Below, piece after piece: positions 36,633-46,064 of a stretch of 51,661 bases of DNA; position 1 is the first letter of the stretch; each line of letters starts with the position of its first letter. The notes beneath the pieces are model-generated. The model saw nothing but the letters and a program-made list of their open reading frames with translations, made no database searches and was not told the origin of the DNA. Made by a program: the position numbers and the translations under genes. Origin of the DNA: Gammaproteobacteria bacterium (lineage in GTDB: Bacteria > Pseudomonadota > Gammaproteobacteria > Steroidobacterales > Steroidobacteraceae); assembly GCA_030831085.1 (NCBI GenBank), contig JAURLT010000072.1, positions 1 through 51,661 of the forward strand, written 5' to 3'.

Positions 36633-38672
36633 TCAGCGGCCTGGGGACGGGACAGCCGCCCTCGTCTGCTGCCGCAGGAAGGCGTAGATCGCGCGCAGCT
36701 CGGACTCGGTCAGCTCATCGAACATGGGCATGCCCGCGGGCAGCAAGGCGCCCTCGGCGACCACGCTGCGGAACAGTCGGTAATCGTTGGTCGAGGCGGC
36801 CTCGCGCAGGTCCGGGCCGGCGCCTCCCGTTGACTGAGCCATCAGGCCGTGGCAAGTCGCACAGGCGATGGTGTGATAGAGGCCAAGCCCCCGGAGCGCG
36901 CTGGCCTCGTCGATGGGCTCCGAGCCCGTATCCACCGGCGCCAGGCTGAAGCGGCGGGTGTCGACCTCGGGCAAACGCGCCTTACCGTTCAGGCTGAAGC
37001 TGAGAAGCCTGATACCCGGTGCCTTGAACTTCCAGCCATGCTTGCTGAACGCAGCGGTGCCGAAGGAGGCCAGTCCGCCCCAGCCCACCAGCACAGCGAA
37101 GCGTTGCTGCCCGTCGATCTCGTAGGTAATGGGGGGCGAACTGATGCCACGCTGGGCATCGAAGGCCCACAGTCGGCGCCCGTCGCGGGCGTCGTAGGCC
37201 AGCAGTTGGCCAGCACCCGTCCCATGCATGACCAGATTACCTGCCGTGGTCAGGGTGCCGCCGTTCCACACCGCGTCATATTCGACATTCCAGCGTGCCT
37301 CCTGCCGAATTGGGTCCCACGCCAGCAGGCTACCCTTGCTGGCATTGGGATCGGTGGGGTGTTCCACGATCATGCCCAGCCGGAAATGTCCTGGTGGCCC
37401 CTCCAGTTCGCTGCCACGCAGCCAGGTGGCAGGCATGTGCATGGCGGGGATGTAGGCGAGGCCAGTCTGCGGATTAAAGGACATGGCCTGCCAGTTGTGC
37501 GCGCCCCAGGGGCTCGGCCACATCTCGAAGCGCTCTCCAGGCTTCAACCGCGCGGCCGGATTTTCGACCGGTCGCCCGGTCTCGAGGTCGATGCGCTCGG
37601 CCCAGTTGACCCGGGCATATTTCTCAGCACTCAGGAGCTTGCCGGTTTCACGCTCGATCACGTAGTAGAAACCGTTGGTCGGCGCCTGCATCAACACCTT
37701 GCGGACCTGACCATCGATCTCGAGGTCGGCCAGCACGATGTCCATGGTGGCCTTGTAGTCCCACTCCTCGCCCGGGTTCATCTGGTAGTGCCAGACATAC
37801 TCGCCGGTGTCGGCCCTCACCGCCACGATGGAGCACAGGAACAGGTTGTCGCCGATGCCGTCACTGCGCAGCTCGCGGTTCCAGGGACCGCCGTTGCCCA
37901 CCCCGAGGTAAATCAGGTCGAGATCCGGATCGTAGGTAATGGCATGCCAGACCGTGCCGCCACCGCCCTCTGCCCACCAGCGACCGCTCCAGGTGCTGGC
38001 AGCCATTTCCATGGCCGGGCTCTCGAAGCCGTTGGCCGGGTCGCCGGGCACGGTGTGAAAACGCCACAGGCGCTCACCGGTCTCGGCGTCAAACGCATCA
38101 AGGTAACCGCGGGTGCCGAACTCCGCACCGCCATGGCCGATGAACACCTTGCCGTCGAAAGCACGCGGGGCGCCGGTGATGGCCTTGCGCTCACCCACCG
38201 GAAAACTGCGGGCCGCCCACAGCACCTCGCCGTTTCGCGCGTCGAGGGCCACCACCCGTCCGTCGGTGGCACCGACGAAGATCCTGCCGTCCTCGTAGGC
38301 GATGCCGCGATTGGAGCTCCAGCCAAAGGCGATGCCGCGCGGAGAATGCTTCCAGGCCTGCGGGTCGTGGACCCAGAGCAACTTGCCGGTGCGCGCATCC
38401 ACTGCGCGGACGATGGCCCGGTCACCCGAGAAATAAATCACCCCGTCAACCATCAGGGGCGTACTGACCAGGGTCGTGGCATCCGGAAGGTCCAACGCCC
38501 AATCAAGGCCGAGGCCGCCGACGTTGTCCGCGTTGACCTGGTCAAGCGGGCTGAAGCGCTGTTCGTCCGGGGTGCGGCCGTAGGCCGGCCACTCAGTATC
38601 CGGCGCGGCCAGTGCACTTGTCGCCGAAAAAACGAACATCGCGAAGGCGGATAGCGGCAATCCAGGGCGCAT
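36633..38672 (-). CDS. PQQ-dependent alcohol dehydrogenase with C-terminal cytochrome c
   Basis: Periplasmic quinohaemoprotein oxidising alcohols or aldehydes, 679 aa. A signal peptide (to about residue 23, SALA) precedes an eight-bladed propeller that begins WPAYGRTPDEQRFSPLDQVN. The WDYKATMDIVLADL segment aligns with the catalytic-Asp region. A haem-c domain near the C-terminus carries CATCH. The vicinal Cys-Cys pair found next to PQQ in typical members is absent; the matching place (residues 115-123) reads AFGWSSNRG. The gene is divergent from the Baeyer-Villiger monooxygenase. It probably feeds respiration with electrons from a pathway alcohol. Confidence 0.9.
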   Translation of the reverse strand: MRPGLPLSAFAMFVFSATSALAAPDTEWPAYGRTPDEQRFSPLDQVNADNVGGLGLDWALDLPDATTLVSTPLMVDGVIYFSGDRAIVRAVDARTGKLLWVHDPQAWKHSPRGIAFGWSSNRGIAYEDGRIFVGATDGRVVALDARNGEVLWAARSFPVGERKAITGAPRAFDGKVFIGHGGAEFGTRGYLDAFDAETGERLWRFHTVPGDPANGFESPAMEMAASTWSGRWWAEGGGGTVWHAITYDPDLDLIYLGVGNGGPWNRELRSDGIGDNLFLCSIVAVRADTGEYVWHYQMNPGEEWDYKATMDIVLADLEIDGQVRKVLMQAPTNGFYYVIERETGKLLSAEKYARVNWAERIDLETGRPVENPAARLKPGERFEMWPSPWGAHNWQAMSFNPQTGLAYIPAMHMPATWLRGSELEGPPGHFRLGMIVEHPTDPNASKGSLLAWDPIRQEARWNVEYDAVWNGGTLTTAGNLVMHGTGAGQLLAYDARDGRRLWAFDAQRGISSPPITYEIDGQQRFAVLVGWGGLASFGTAAFSKHGWKFKAPGIRLLSFSLNGKARLPEVDTRRFSLAPVDTGSEPIDEASALRGLGLYHTIACATCHGLMAQSTGGAGPDLREAASTNDYRLFRSVVAEGALLPAGMPMFDELTESELRAIYAFLRQQTRAAVPSPGR

Positions 38673-38753
38673 GTGTTTTCCTCTCGAAGCGGCGCTATGA
38701 TTGGGAAAGCTTACACTTCACTTGTCCTTCCTGCACCGGGCCCGGGGGTCCAG

Positions 38754-40397
38754 ATGAGCCAGCAATCACCTAGAGATTTTGACGTGATCGTGGTCGGCGC
38801 CGGCTTCTCCGGGCTCTACCTCCTGTACCGCCTGCGCGAGCTGGGCTTCCGCGCGGTGGTACTCGAAGCCGGTAGTGACGTAGGCGGTACCTGGTACTGG
38901 AACCGCTACCCGGGCGCGCGCTGCGATGTCGAGAGCATGGAGTACTCCTATGGCTTCGACAAACAGCTGGAGCAGGAATGGAACTGGACGGAGCGCTACC
39001 CGACCCAGCCCGAGATCCTGGGCTACCTGCAGCACGTGGCGGACCGCTTCGACCTGCGCCGCGACATCCATTTTCACACCCGGGTGAAGTCGGCCCGCTG
39101 GCAGGATGACACCGGCACCTGGACCGTCACCACTGAATCCGGCGACACCCTTGAAGCACCGTTCTGCATCATGGCAACCGGTTGCCTGTCTAGCCCGCGG
39201 CTGCCGCCCTTCAAGGGTATCGAGTCATTCCGGGGCAAGTGGTACCACACGGCCCAGTGGCCCAAGGAAGGCGTGGACTTCACCGGTCAGCGGGTGGGCG
39301 TGATCGGCACCGGCTCCACCGGCATCCAGGTCATCCCCAGGGTTGCCGAGCAGGCCAGCCAGCTGTTCGTCTTCCAGCGCACGCCCAACTTCAGCATCCC
39401 GGCCCACAACGGGCCGATCGATGAAGACTTCCAGCGTTCGCTCAAGGCACGCTATCCGGAGCACCGTGCGGCCGCACGGGCCTCCTTCTTTGGGGTCCCG
39501 GTAGACATGACTACCGACTCCGCCCTGGCCGCCTCACCCGAAGAGCGGCAAAAGAGGTTCGAGGCCGCCTGGCAATACGGGGGCGCCACCCGCACCCTGC
39601 AGGCCTTTGCCGACCTGCTGGTCACCGAGGAAGCCAACGCCACCGCCGCCGACTTCGTGCGCGGCAAGATCCGCGCAATCGTCAAGGATCCGGCGGTGGC
39701 AGAGTTGCTTTGCCCGACCGACCATCCGATCGGCACCAAGCGCATCTGCGTGGACTCCCATTACTACGCGACCTACAACCGCCCCAACGTCACGCTGGTC
39801 GACGTGCGCAAGGCGCCGATCGTGGAAATCACTCCCACCGGCCTGCGGACCGAGGCCGCGGAGTATGCAGTCGACAGCCTGATCTTCGCCACTGGCTTCG
39901 ATGCCATGACCGGCGCCCTGCTCGGCATCGAGATCGAGGGACGCAACGGCCTCACGCTGCAGGACAAGTGGGCGGGTGGTCCCTCGGCCTATCTCGGACT
40001 CGCCTCGGCGGGTTTCCCCAACCTGTTCATGATGACCGGCCCCGGCAGTCCCTCGGTGCTGAGCAACATGGTGGTCTCGATCGAGCAGCATGTGGAATGG
40101 GTGACGGACGCCGTGGCCTATCTGCGGGAGCACGGTCTGCAGAGCATGGAGGCCGATGCCACGGCAGAAGCGAACTGGATGCGCCATGTCTCCGAGGTGG
40201 CCGACACCACGCTGTTCCCCAGGGCGAACTCCTGGTACGTCGGAGCAAACATCCCCGGCAAGCCGAGGATGTTCATGCCCTACGTCGGCGGCGTGGGGCC
40301 CTATCGCGACACCTGTCAGGGGATTGCGGATCGGGGTTACGAGGGTTTCGTACTGGAACCCGCCAACCCTCAGGGCAAGGCTCAGCGCGCGGTATAA
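38754..40397 (+). CDS. Flavin-containing Baeyer-Villiger monooxygenase
   Basis: NADPH- and FAD-dependent enzyme inserting oxygen next to a ketone to give an ester or lactone. ATG 38754 gives 547 aa starting MSQQSPRDFDVIVVGAGFSG; an upstream ATG at 38697 is possible. Features are the FAD Rossmann GAGFSG, GGTWYWNRYPGARCD, the type I BVMO fingerprint FRGKWYHTAQWP (FxGxxxHxxxWP, complete), the NADPH Rossmann GVIGTGSTGIQ and the ATGFD motif. Closest in style to cyclohexanone/cyclopentadecanone and steroid monooxygenases. It converges on the SDR gene with a 16-nt overlap. Confidence 0.93.
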   Translation: MSQQSPRDFDVIVVGAGFSGLYLLYRLRELGFRAVVLEAGSDVGGTWYWNRYPGARCDVESMEYSYGFDKQLEQEWNWTERYPTQPEILGYLQHVADRFDLRRDIHFHTRVKSARWQDDTGTWTVTTESGDTLEAPFCIMATGCLSSPRLPPFKGIESFRGKWYHTAQWPKEGVDFTGQRVGVIGTGSTGIQVIPRVAEQASQLFVFQRTPNFSIPAHNGPIDEDFQRSLKARYPEHRAAARASFFGVPVDMTTDSALAASPEERQKRFEAAWQYGGATRTLQAFADLLVTEEANATAADFVRGKIRAIVKDPAVAELLCPTDHPIGTKRICVDSHYYATYNRPNVTLVDVRKAPIVEITPTGLRTEAAEYAVDSLIFATGFDAMTGALLGIEIEGRNGLTLQDKWAGGPSAYLGLASAGFPNLFMMTGPGSPSVLSNMVVSIEQHVEWVTDAVAYLREHGLQSMEADATAEANWMRHVSEVADTTLFPRANSWYVGANIPGKPRMFMPYVGGVGPYRDTCQGIADRGYEGFVLEPANPQGKAQRAV

Positions 40398-41173
40398 CCG
40401 CCGTCGACAACCAGTTCGGCGCCGGTCATGAACGCCGACTCATCGCTCGCGAGATAAACCGCTGCAGCCGCAATGTCGGTAGGCGTGCCGAGCCGGCCTA
40501 TGGGATGCAGGCTGGTAATGGCCGCCCTGCCAGTCACAGGGTCGGGCACGATCCCCTTGCCGCTCATCTGCTCGAGTCCGCGCTCCAGCATGGGCGTATC
40601 GATGAAGCCCGGATGCAGGGAGTTGACCCGGATGCGGTAGCCCGCCTCCGCGCACTCCAGCGCCGCCGCCTTGCTGAACAGCCGGACCGCGCCCTTGGCG
40701 GCCACGTAGTCCGGCGCACGGGTCGTGCCCACCAGCCCGTAGACGGACGAAATGTTGATGATGGACCCTGCCGCGCCCGCCCTCATGGCACGGATGCCCG
40801 CCCGCGTACCCAGGAACACGCCGTCCAGGTTCACCGCCAGGGTCCGCCGCCAGTCGGCGAGTGAGAGCGTCTCGATGGGGTCTGCGCATGGCGCGATGCC
40901 TGCATTGTTGACCAGCACGGAAAGGTCACCAAACTCCGCCTGCGCGCGCGCGACCGCTGCGTCCCAGTCCTGCTCGCGGGTGACGTCCTGCGCCAGCCCG
41001 ACCGCCTTGCCTCCCTGGGCGACGATGGTTGCCGCCACCCGTGCTGCCGCCGCGGCATCGAGATCGGCGACCACTACGCAGGCACCCTCGCTTGCGTAGG
41101 CCGCAGCGATGCCTTCGCCAATGCCGCTGCCCGCCCCGGTGACCAGCGCCACCTTGCCTTGCAACCTACCCAT
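40382..41173 (-). CDS. Short-chain dehydrogenase/reductase
   Basis: Classical SDR of 263 aa. Cofactor motif LVTGAGSGIGEG, NNAGIAPC, catalytic Ser in IINISSVYG and YVAAKGA are present, with the standard ending ASDESAFMTGAELVVDGGYTA. It is the last gene of the leftward six-gene operon, 10 nt after the thiolase gene. A likely role is oxidation of a hydroxyl to the ketone used by the facing monooxygenase or of a 3-hydroxyacyl intermediate; this is inference. Confidence 0.87.
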   Translation of the reverse strand: MGRLQGKVALVTGAGSGIGEGIAAAYASEGACVVVADLDAAAAARVAATIVAQGGKAVGLAQDVTREQDWDAAVARAQAEFGDLSVLVNNAGIAPCADPIETLSLADWRRTLAVNLDGVFLGTRAGIRAMRAGAAGSIINISSVYGLVGTTRAPDYVAAKGAVRLFSKAAALECAEAGYRIRVNSLHPGFIDTPMLERGLEQMSGKGIVPDPVTGRAAITSLHPIGRLGTPTDIAAAAVYLASDESAFMTGAELVVDGGYTAR

Positions 41174-41183
41174 GTCTTTCTCC

Positions 41184-42368
41184 TCAGACCTCTATGAGAA
41201 CCGCCATGCCTTGCCCGGACCCTAGGCACATGGCCATGACCGCGCGACCTCCGCCCATCGACTGCAGGTGCTGGATTGCGGTGTGCGTCATGCGGATGCC
41301 AGTGACCCCCGGCGGGTGACCCACCGCAATCGCCCCACCGTAGAGGTTGGTCCGCTCACGCGGCACGCCCAGTTGCCGCTCCACGTGCAGGGTCACCGCG
41401 GCAAACGCCTCGTTGATTTCCCAGTAGTCGATGTCACCCACCGACAGGCCGTGCCGCGCGAGCAGTTTCTCGATCGCCGGCACCGGTCCGTGACCCATGA
41501 GTTCGGGCGCCACGCCCACCGTGGCCCAGCCCAGCAGGCGGGCGGCAGGCTGCCCCCCTGCCTCCAGCAGCGAGCGGCGATCGGCCACGACCATGAAGCC
41601 CGCGCCATCGGACACTGGCGAGGCGTTGCCTGCCGTAACCGGCCCACCATCGGAGAAGGCCGGCTTCAACGACGCCAGCCGCTCGAGCGTGATGCCCGCA
41701 CGCGGACTCTCGTCTTTTTCCAGCATGCCATCGGGGGTGGCAATGGGCGCGATCTGCGCGGCCAGAAAACCCGAGGCCGTGGCCTGCTGCGCGCGGGCCT
41801 GGCTCATCACCGCCCACTCGTCCATGGCGCAACGATCGTAGCCGTAATCGGCGGCCAGCCGTTCGGCAGTCTCGCCCATATAGGCCAGCGTGGTAGGGCA
41901 ACGGTAGGCCCAGTCCAGCATGTCCTCCAGCAGCTGTGTCCCGCGCTTGTGTCCCCAGCGGGCGGTCGTCACGGCATACGGCACGCGACTGAACATCTCG
42001 GCACCACCAGCCATGGCCACTGCACTGGACCCGTCCATCACCTGATGGGCCGCCGAGATGATCGCCTGCAGGCCCGATCCGCAGGCCCGCACCACTCCGA
42101 GCGCACTGGTCTCCAGCGGAAAGCCGGTGGCCACACAGATGGCCCGGTGCGCGAACAGGGAGTCGCGGTCGGTCGGTACCGTGGTGGCGAACACGAAGTG
42201 GTCGAAGGCCGTGAGCGGTAGGCCGGCCGCCTCGGCAGTAGCGCGCGCGGCGTGCACCGAAGCCTCGGTCAGGCTGACCTCGCGCAGCCCCCCGCCAAAA
42301 CGCCCGAAGGGCGTGCGACGGCCGAGGGCCAGGACGATGTCCGAATCCGCGAGGCTGCTACGCGGCAT
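41184..42368 (-). CDS. Thiolase (acetyl-CoA acyltransferase/acetyltransferase)
   Basis: Cleaves 3-ketoacyl-CoA to a shortened acyl-CoA plus acetyl-CoA, or runs the reverse. The 394-aa protein has the nucleophile Cys in VVRACGSGLQAI, the NEAFAAV motif, the catalytic His in GGAIAVGHPPGVTG and the second Cys in AMCLGSGQG. The usual GHPLGASG reads GHPPGVTG here, a small departure in a conserved loop. Its start overlaps the P450 stop by 11 nt. It follows the ligase and P450 in one operon, which suggests beta-oxidation-like thiolysis at the end of the pathway. Confidence 0.9.
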   Translation of the reverse strand: MPRSSLADSDIVLALGRRTPFGRFGGGLREVSLTEASVHAARATAEAAGLPLTAFDHFVFATTVPTDRDSLFAHRAICVATGFPLETSALGVVRACGSGLQAIISAAHQVMDGSSAVAMAGGAEMFSRVPYAVTTARWGHKRGTQLLEDMLDWAYRCPTTLAYMGETAERLAADYGYDRCAMDEWAVMSQARAQQATASGFLAAQIAPIATPDGMLEKDESPRAGITLERLASLKPAFSDGGPVTAGNASPVSDGAGFMVVADRRSLLEAGGQPAARLLGWATVGVAPELMGHGPVPAIEKLLARHGLSVGDIDYWEINEAFAAVTLHVERQLGVPRERTNLYGGAIAVGHPPGVTGIRMTHTAIQHLQSMGGGRAVMAMCLGSGQGMAVLIEV

Positions 42369-43578
42369 GCTCGACTCCTATCAAGGGCAATGAGGTGAGT
42401 CCGCGGGTCATGACGCTGCGAGTGTAGACCAATGATTCGACTGGCACGGCCAGCTGCAACGACTGAAAGCGCGCCAGCAGGACCTCGACGGCCAGCACCA
42501 GTTCCCTGCGGGCCAGCGCCGCCCCGATGCAGTGGTGCAGGCCGAGGCCGAAAGCCAGGTGATTCAGTCCGCCTTCGGGTACCTCGGGCAGCTCGCTCGA
42601 ACCATGGCGAGCCGTATCACGGTTGGCGGACCCCAGCCTGAGGCAAAGCAACTCGCCCGCAGCCAGCTCCACGCCCCCCAGCGCGACCGACTCTCGTACC
42701 CTGCGGAACAGGCCCTGCACGGGCGCATGAATCCTCAGCACGTCCTCCACGAAGCGCTTCACCAGCGAACCGTCGCTTCGCAGGCGATCCATCAGTCCCA
42801 CGCGGGTGGCCAGGGCCAGCATGGCCGAGGCCAGCGTCGAGGCCGTGGTCTCGTGGCCTGCAATCATCAGCGTATGCAGCAGCGAGAGCTGCTCCGCCTC
42901 GTCCAGGCGGGAGCCTTCCTCGCTGGCGGCTGCTGCAATGAGCGCGATCAGGCTGCCCTCGCTGCTTCGCCCGGGCTCGGCCAGCACCCCACGAAAGTAG
43001 CGCTGGAACTCGGCGGCCTGGCGAGCCGCATCCAGGTGCTGTTCGCGGCTGGCGCCCAGACCAATGGCCACGATGGCGGCGTCCGACCAGCGTCGCAGCA
43101 GCGCCAGGTCTTCACGCGACACGCCCAGCTGCCGGGCGATGAGCACCAGGGGCAGCGGCATGGCGTAGCCGGCTACGGCGTCGAAGGTTGCGCCCGCCTG
43201 CCAGTCGGCCAACAGCTCCTGACACAGCGCACGAATGGTCGGCGCCATCTCCTCGGCGCGACGCGGTGTGAACACTTTCTCGACGAGCGCCCTGAAGCGC
43301 CGATGATCCGGGGGGTCGTTAGTCTGCAGCGTGCGGGTGAAGCGCACACCCTCCGCACGATGGATCGCCTCCACCTCCGCCGCGGGGAAGCCGGCATCCA
43401 GCGCCGACAGCGACACCTTGCTCGAATAGGGCTCCGGCCGTGACAGCACCTCGCGCACCAGCGCATCGGACTCCACGATCCAGATCCCGCTGCGTGGACA
43501 CCGCCATAAAGTCTCACCCCGACCGCTGGGGCCCTCCCAGCCGGCCAGTTCCTGAAGGTTGGCGGGCTGCGCAGTCAC
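42358..43578 (-). CDS. Cytochrome P450
   Basis: Haem-thiolate monooxygenase, 406 aa, soluble bacterial class. GTG 43578 overlaps the ligase stop as GTGA; longer starts lie inside the ligase gene. The oxygen-activation motif AGHETTAS and the haem loop FGLGLHHCIGAALARREL (axial Cys) are intact. The helix-K ExxR motif is altered: the sequence VEDVLRIHAPV puts Asp (codon 42744-42742) where Glu is nearly invariant, giving DxxR. No ferredoxin or reductase gene is in the window, so redox partners must come from elsewhere. A hydroxylation in the same pathway is likely. Confidence 0.93.
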   Translation of the reverse strand: MTAQPANLQELAGWEGPSGRGETLWRCPRSGIWIVESDALVREVLSRPEPYSSKVSLSALDAGFPAAEVEAIHRAEGVRFTRTLQTNDPPDHRRFRALVEKVFTPRRAEEMAPTIRALCQELLADWQAGATFDAVAGYAMPLPLVLIARQLGVSREDLALLRRWSDAAIVAIGLGASREQHLDAARQAAEFQRYFRGVLAEPGRSSEGSLIALIAAAASEEGSRLDEAEQLSLLHTLMIAGHETTASTLASAMLALATRVGLMDRLRSDGSLVKRFVEDVLRIHAPVQGLFRRVRESVALGGVELAAGELLCLRLGSANRDTARHGSSELPEVPEGGLNHLAFGLGLHHCIGAALARRELVLAVEVLLARFQSLQLAVPVESLVYTRSVMTRGLTSLPLIGVEHAA

Positions 43579-45191
43579 GGCCTGCGCTGGACCTCGACCC
43601 GGTCGGCCGGATCGATCATGGAGCGCAACTTGAACTTCTGGATCTTGGTGGCGCTCATGGGCCACTCGGTGATGAAGGCCACGTAGCGCGGAATCTTGAA
43701 ACTGGCGATGCGGCCGCGCAGGAACTCGATCACGGCCTCGCGCTCGAGGCTGGCGCCAGGCTCGAGTTCGATGAAGGCTGCAGGCACCTCCACCAGGCGG
43801 TCATCCGGCGCCGACACCACCTGCGCCATGCGGATCGCCTGGTGCTGACACAGCTGTCCCTCGATCTCGATGGCCGCCACGTTCTCGCCGCCCACCTTCA
43901 GCATGTCCTTGAGGCGGCCGACGTAGCGGATGCGTCCTCCGTCCACCAACGCGCCCAGATCACCACTCCTGAGCCAGCCCCCCGGGGCAGTCACCTCGGC
44001 GGTCTTCTCCGGCGCGTTGAGGTAGCCGCTGAACATGGAGGGCCCACGAATCAGGATCTCACCCGTCTCGCCGTCCGGCATGGCCTCGAGGGTCTCCGGG
44101 TCGACGACTTTCACCTCCACGCCATCGAAGACCTGTCCGGAAGTGGTAGTGCGCTGTTCCAGCGTGTCGTCCGGATGGTTGAAGGCGATCACCCCACCAG
44201 CCTCGGTCAGGCCGTAGGCGGAGACATGTGCAGCCGCGGGCAGGGCATCTGCGAAGCGTCGCAGCAGGTCTGCCGGGCCCACGTTGTTGACGATGCGGAC
44301 GCTGGAAAATTTGGCCGCGCTGAAATCCGGATGAGTGAACAGCGCGTTGGTCAGCGTCGGGAAGGAGGGAAACAGGATGGTGGCACGCTCGGCCTCGATC
44401 TCCTGCACCGATGCCCCGGCATCGAAATGCTCCTGGCCGATGAAGGCCGCAGCGCTGGCCCGGCAGGCGGCGAGCGGCAGGATGGTCGACATATGGAAGA
44501 ACGGCAGTGGGTCCCAGAAGCGGTCCGCAGGACCCATCTGCCAGCGCTCTGCCAGGCCGCGCCCACAGAACTCCAGCGAGCGGTGCGAGAGCAGGCAGGC
44601 CTTGGGCTGGGCCGTGGTACCCGAGGTGTACATGATCAGGGCGATGCGCTCGGGGTCGCTGCAGCAATCACCCTCTGCAAGCGGCTCCTCACCCATCAGC
44701 GCTTCCCAGCCCGGCCAGGCGTGCCCCTGCGGCGCGTGCAGCAGGTGGATGGCCTCGAGCCTGGGCGCCTCGGCGAGCGCCAGCCGCCGGCGACCGTCCC
44801 AGCCGGCGAGCTCCGGATAAAGCTGGCCGAGCATGGCCTCGTAGTCGGCGAACTCGCGCTGCATGGCGGAGGTGAACAGGCGCTTGATCCCGGAATCCTG
44901 GATCACATAGCGCAGTTCCTCGCTGCGATACCGGGAATTGAAATGAACGGCCGCCGCGCCAAGCAGCGCGCAGGCGTGAAAGAGCAGCAGGTATTCCAGG
45001 TTGTTGGGCATCAGGATACCAACGTGATCGCCGGGCCGGATACCCAGGCCTCGGAGTCCACCCGCTACCTTCGCAGCCCGCGCCTGCAGCTGGCTAAAAC
45101 TGAGCCGCTGCCCACCGATGATGATGGCATCACCCTGCGGGTTCGCCTGCACCGCGAGGCGCAGCCCCTCGCCGACCGTCCGGTGATTCAT
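43575..45191 (-). CDS. Acyl-CoA synthetase/AMP-dependent ligase
   Basis: Activates a carboxylic acid to its CoA thioester through an acyl-adenylate. ATG 45191 (538 aa) overlaps the hydrolase stop as ATGA. The motifs are the P-loop YTSGTTAQPKACLLSH (usual TGxPKG altered to TAQPKA), YGLTEAGG, RSGDLGALVDGGRIRYVGR, LKDMLKVGGENV and a C-terminal catalytic Lys in SATKIQKFKLR. The acid substrate cannot be told; operon context with P450 and thiolase suggests a carboxylate from ring opening or side-chain oxidation. Confidence 0.92.
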   Translation of the reverse strand: MNHRTVGEGLRLAVQANPQGDAIIIGGQRLSFSQLQARAAKVAGGLRGLGIRPGDHVGILMPNNLEYLLLFHACALLGAAAVHFNSRYRSEELRYVIQDSGIKRLFTSAMQREFADYEAMLGQLYPELAGWDGRRRLALAEAPRLEAIHLLHAPQGHAWPGWEALMGEEPLAEGDCCSDPERIALIMYTSGTTAQPKACLLSHRSLEFCGRGLAERWQMGPADRFWDPLPFFHMSTILPLAACRASAAAFIGQEHFDAGASVQEIEAERATILFPSFPTLTNALFTHPDFSAAKFSSVRIVNNVGPADLLRRFADALPAAAHVSAYGLTEAGGVIAFNHPDDTLEQRTTTSGQVFDGVEVKVVDPETLEAMPDGETGEILIRGPSMFSGYLNAPEKTAEVTAPGGWLRSGDLGALVDGGRIRYVGRLKDMLKVGGENVAAIEIEGQLCQHQAIRMAQVVSAPDDRLVEVPAAFIELEPGASLEREAVIEFLRGRIASFKIPRYVAFITEWPMSATKIQKFKLRSMIDPADRVEVQRRP

Positions 45192-46060
45192 GCCTCCCCT
45201 CCAGCACGTTGCCGGCCACACTTCCGTATGAACGGCAGGATGCGCGCCATGATCATCTCGCCATCCGCGCCACCCACGATGTGATCCGAGTCCTCGAGCA
45301 GGTCGAGTTCCAGTTGTGGCGTGCAGCGCCGGAGGCGTTCGACGGCCGCATCCGAGACCAGTTCACTGCGCCCGGCCCGCAGCAGCAGCACGGGCACGGT
45401 GATCTGTCTCGCCAGCTCGTGCATGCGATCCTGGTGGGGCAGGCCCACCGAATTCCGCTCGCCCAGGATCATGCGCAGGTCCCAGCGCCAGCGCCAGCGG
45501 CCAGCCGGATCCTGGAACAGCCCGGCCATCACGGAAGCCGTTTTCACGGGGCGCTCCGGAAAGAAGGCCCGCATGTGCTCGGCGGCCGCCTCCGGCGAGT
45601 CGAAGCCCTCTACCCCGCCACCGGACAGAAAGCGGATCAATCGTTTCACTTCCGCCTCGTTCAGCTGGGGCGCCGTGTCCACCAGCACCAGCCCGGTCAC
45701 CAGGCGATGTCCGCCTCCGGTTGCCAGGAGCGAGACCAGGCCGCCGAGCGAAGAGCCCACCAGCACACAGGGCCGCCCGAAGTGCTCCAGCGCCAGGTCG
45801 AGGTCGTCCTTGAAGTCATCCAGCGCATAGCGGCCAGTCTCCAACCATTCGCTGTCACCGTGCCCGCGCTGGTCGTAAATGAAGCTGGCGTGGCCGCGCG
45901 CCGCCAGCCATTCGGCCGCCCGCCACCAGGCCCGCCCCGACTGCCCGCCGCCGTGCAGCAGCAGGACGGCATGCTCCCCCTCGGCCTCGAAGGCGCGAAA
46001 CGCCAGGCGATTGCCGTCGGCGCCGGCCAGCCAGCCCTCCCGCATCGTCGGGCCGCTCAT
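45188..46060 (-). CDS. Alpha/beta hydrolase
   Basis: Serine hydrolase of 290 aa from ATG 46060, 4 nt after the preceding stop; a TTG at 46084 is an alternative start. The oxyanion motif LLHGGGQSGR, the nucleophile elbow VGSSLGGLVS, and the C-terminal Asp/His region (LEDSDHIVGGADGE) make a complete triad. Members cleave esters, lactones or C-C bonds. Next to a Baeyer-Villiger enzyme and an acyl-CoA ligase, lactone or ester hydrolysis is the most natural guess. Confidence 0.87.
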   Translation of the reverse strand: MSGPTMREGWLAGADGNRLAFRAFEAEGEHAVLLLHGGGQSGRAWWRAAEWLAARGHASFIYDQRGHGDSEWLETGRYALDDFKDDLDLALEHFGRPCVLVGSSLGGLVSLLATGGGHRLVTGLVLVDTAPQLNEAEVKRLIRFLSGGGVEGFDSPEAAAEHMRAFFPERPVKTASVMAGLFQDPAGRWRWRWDLRMILGERNSVGLPHQDRMHELARQITVPVLLLRAGRSELVSDAAVERLRRCTPQLELDLLEDSDHIVGGADGEMIMARILPFIRKCGRQRAGGEA

Positions 46061-46064
46061 GTTC

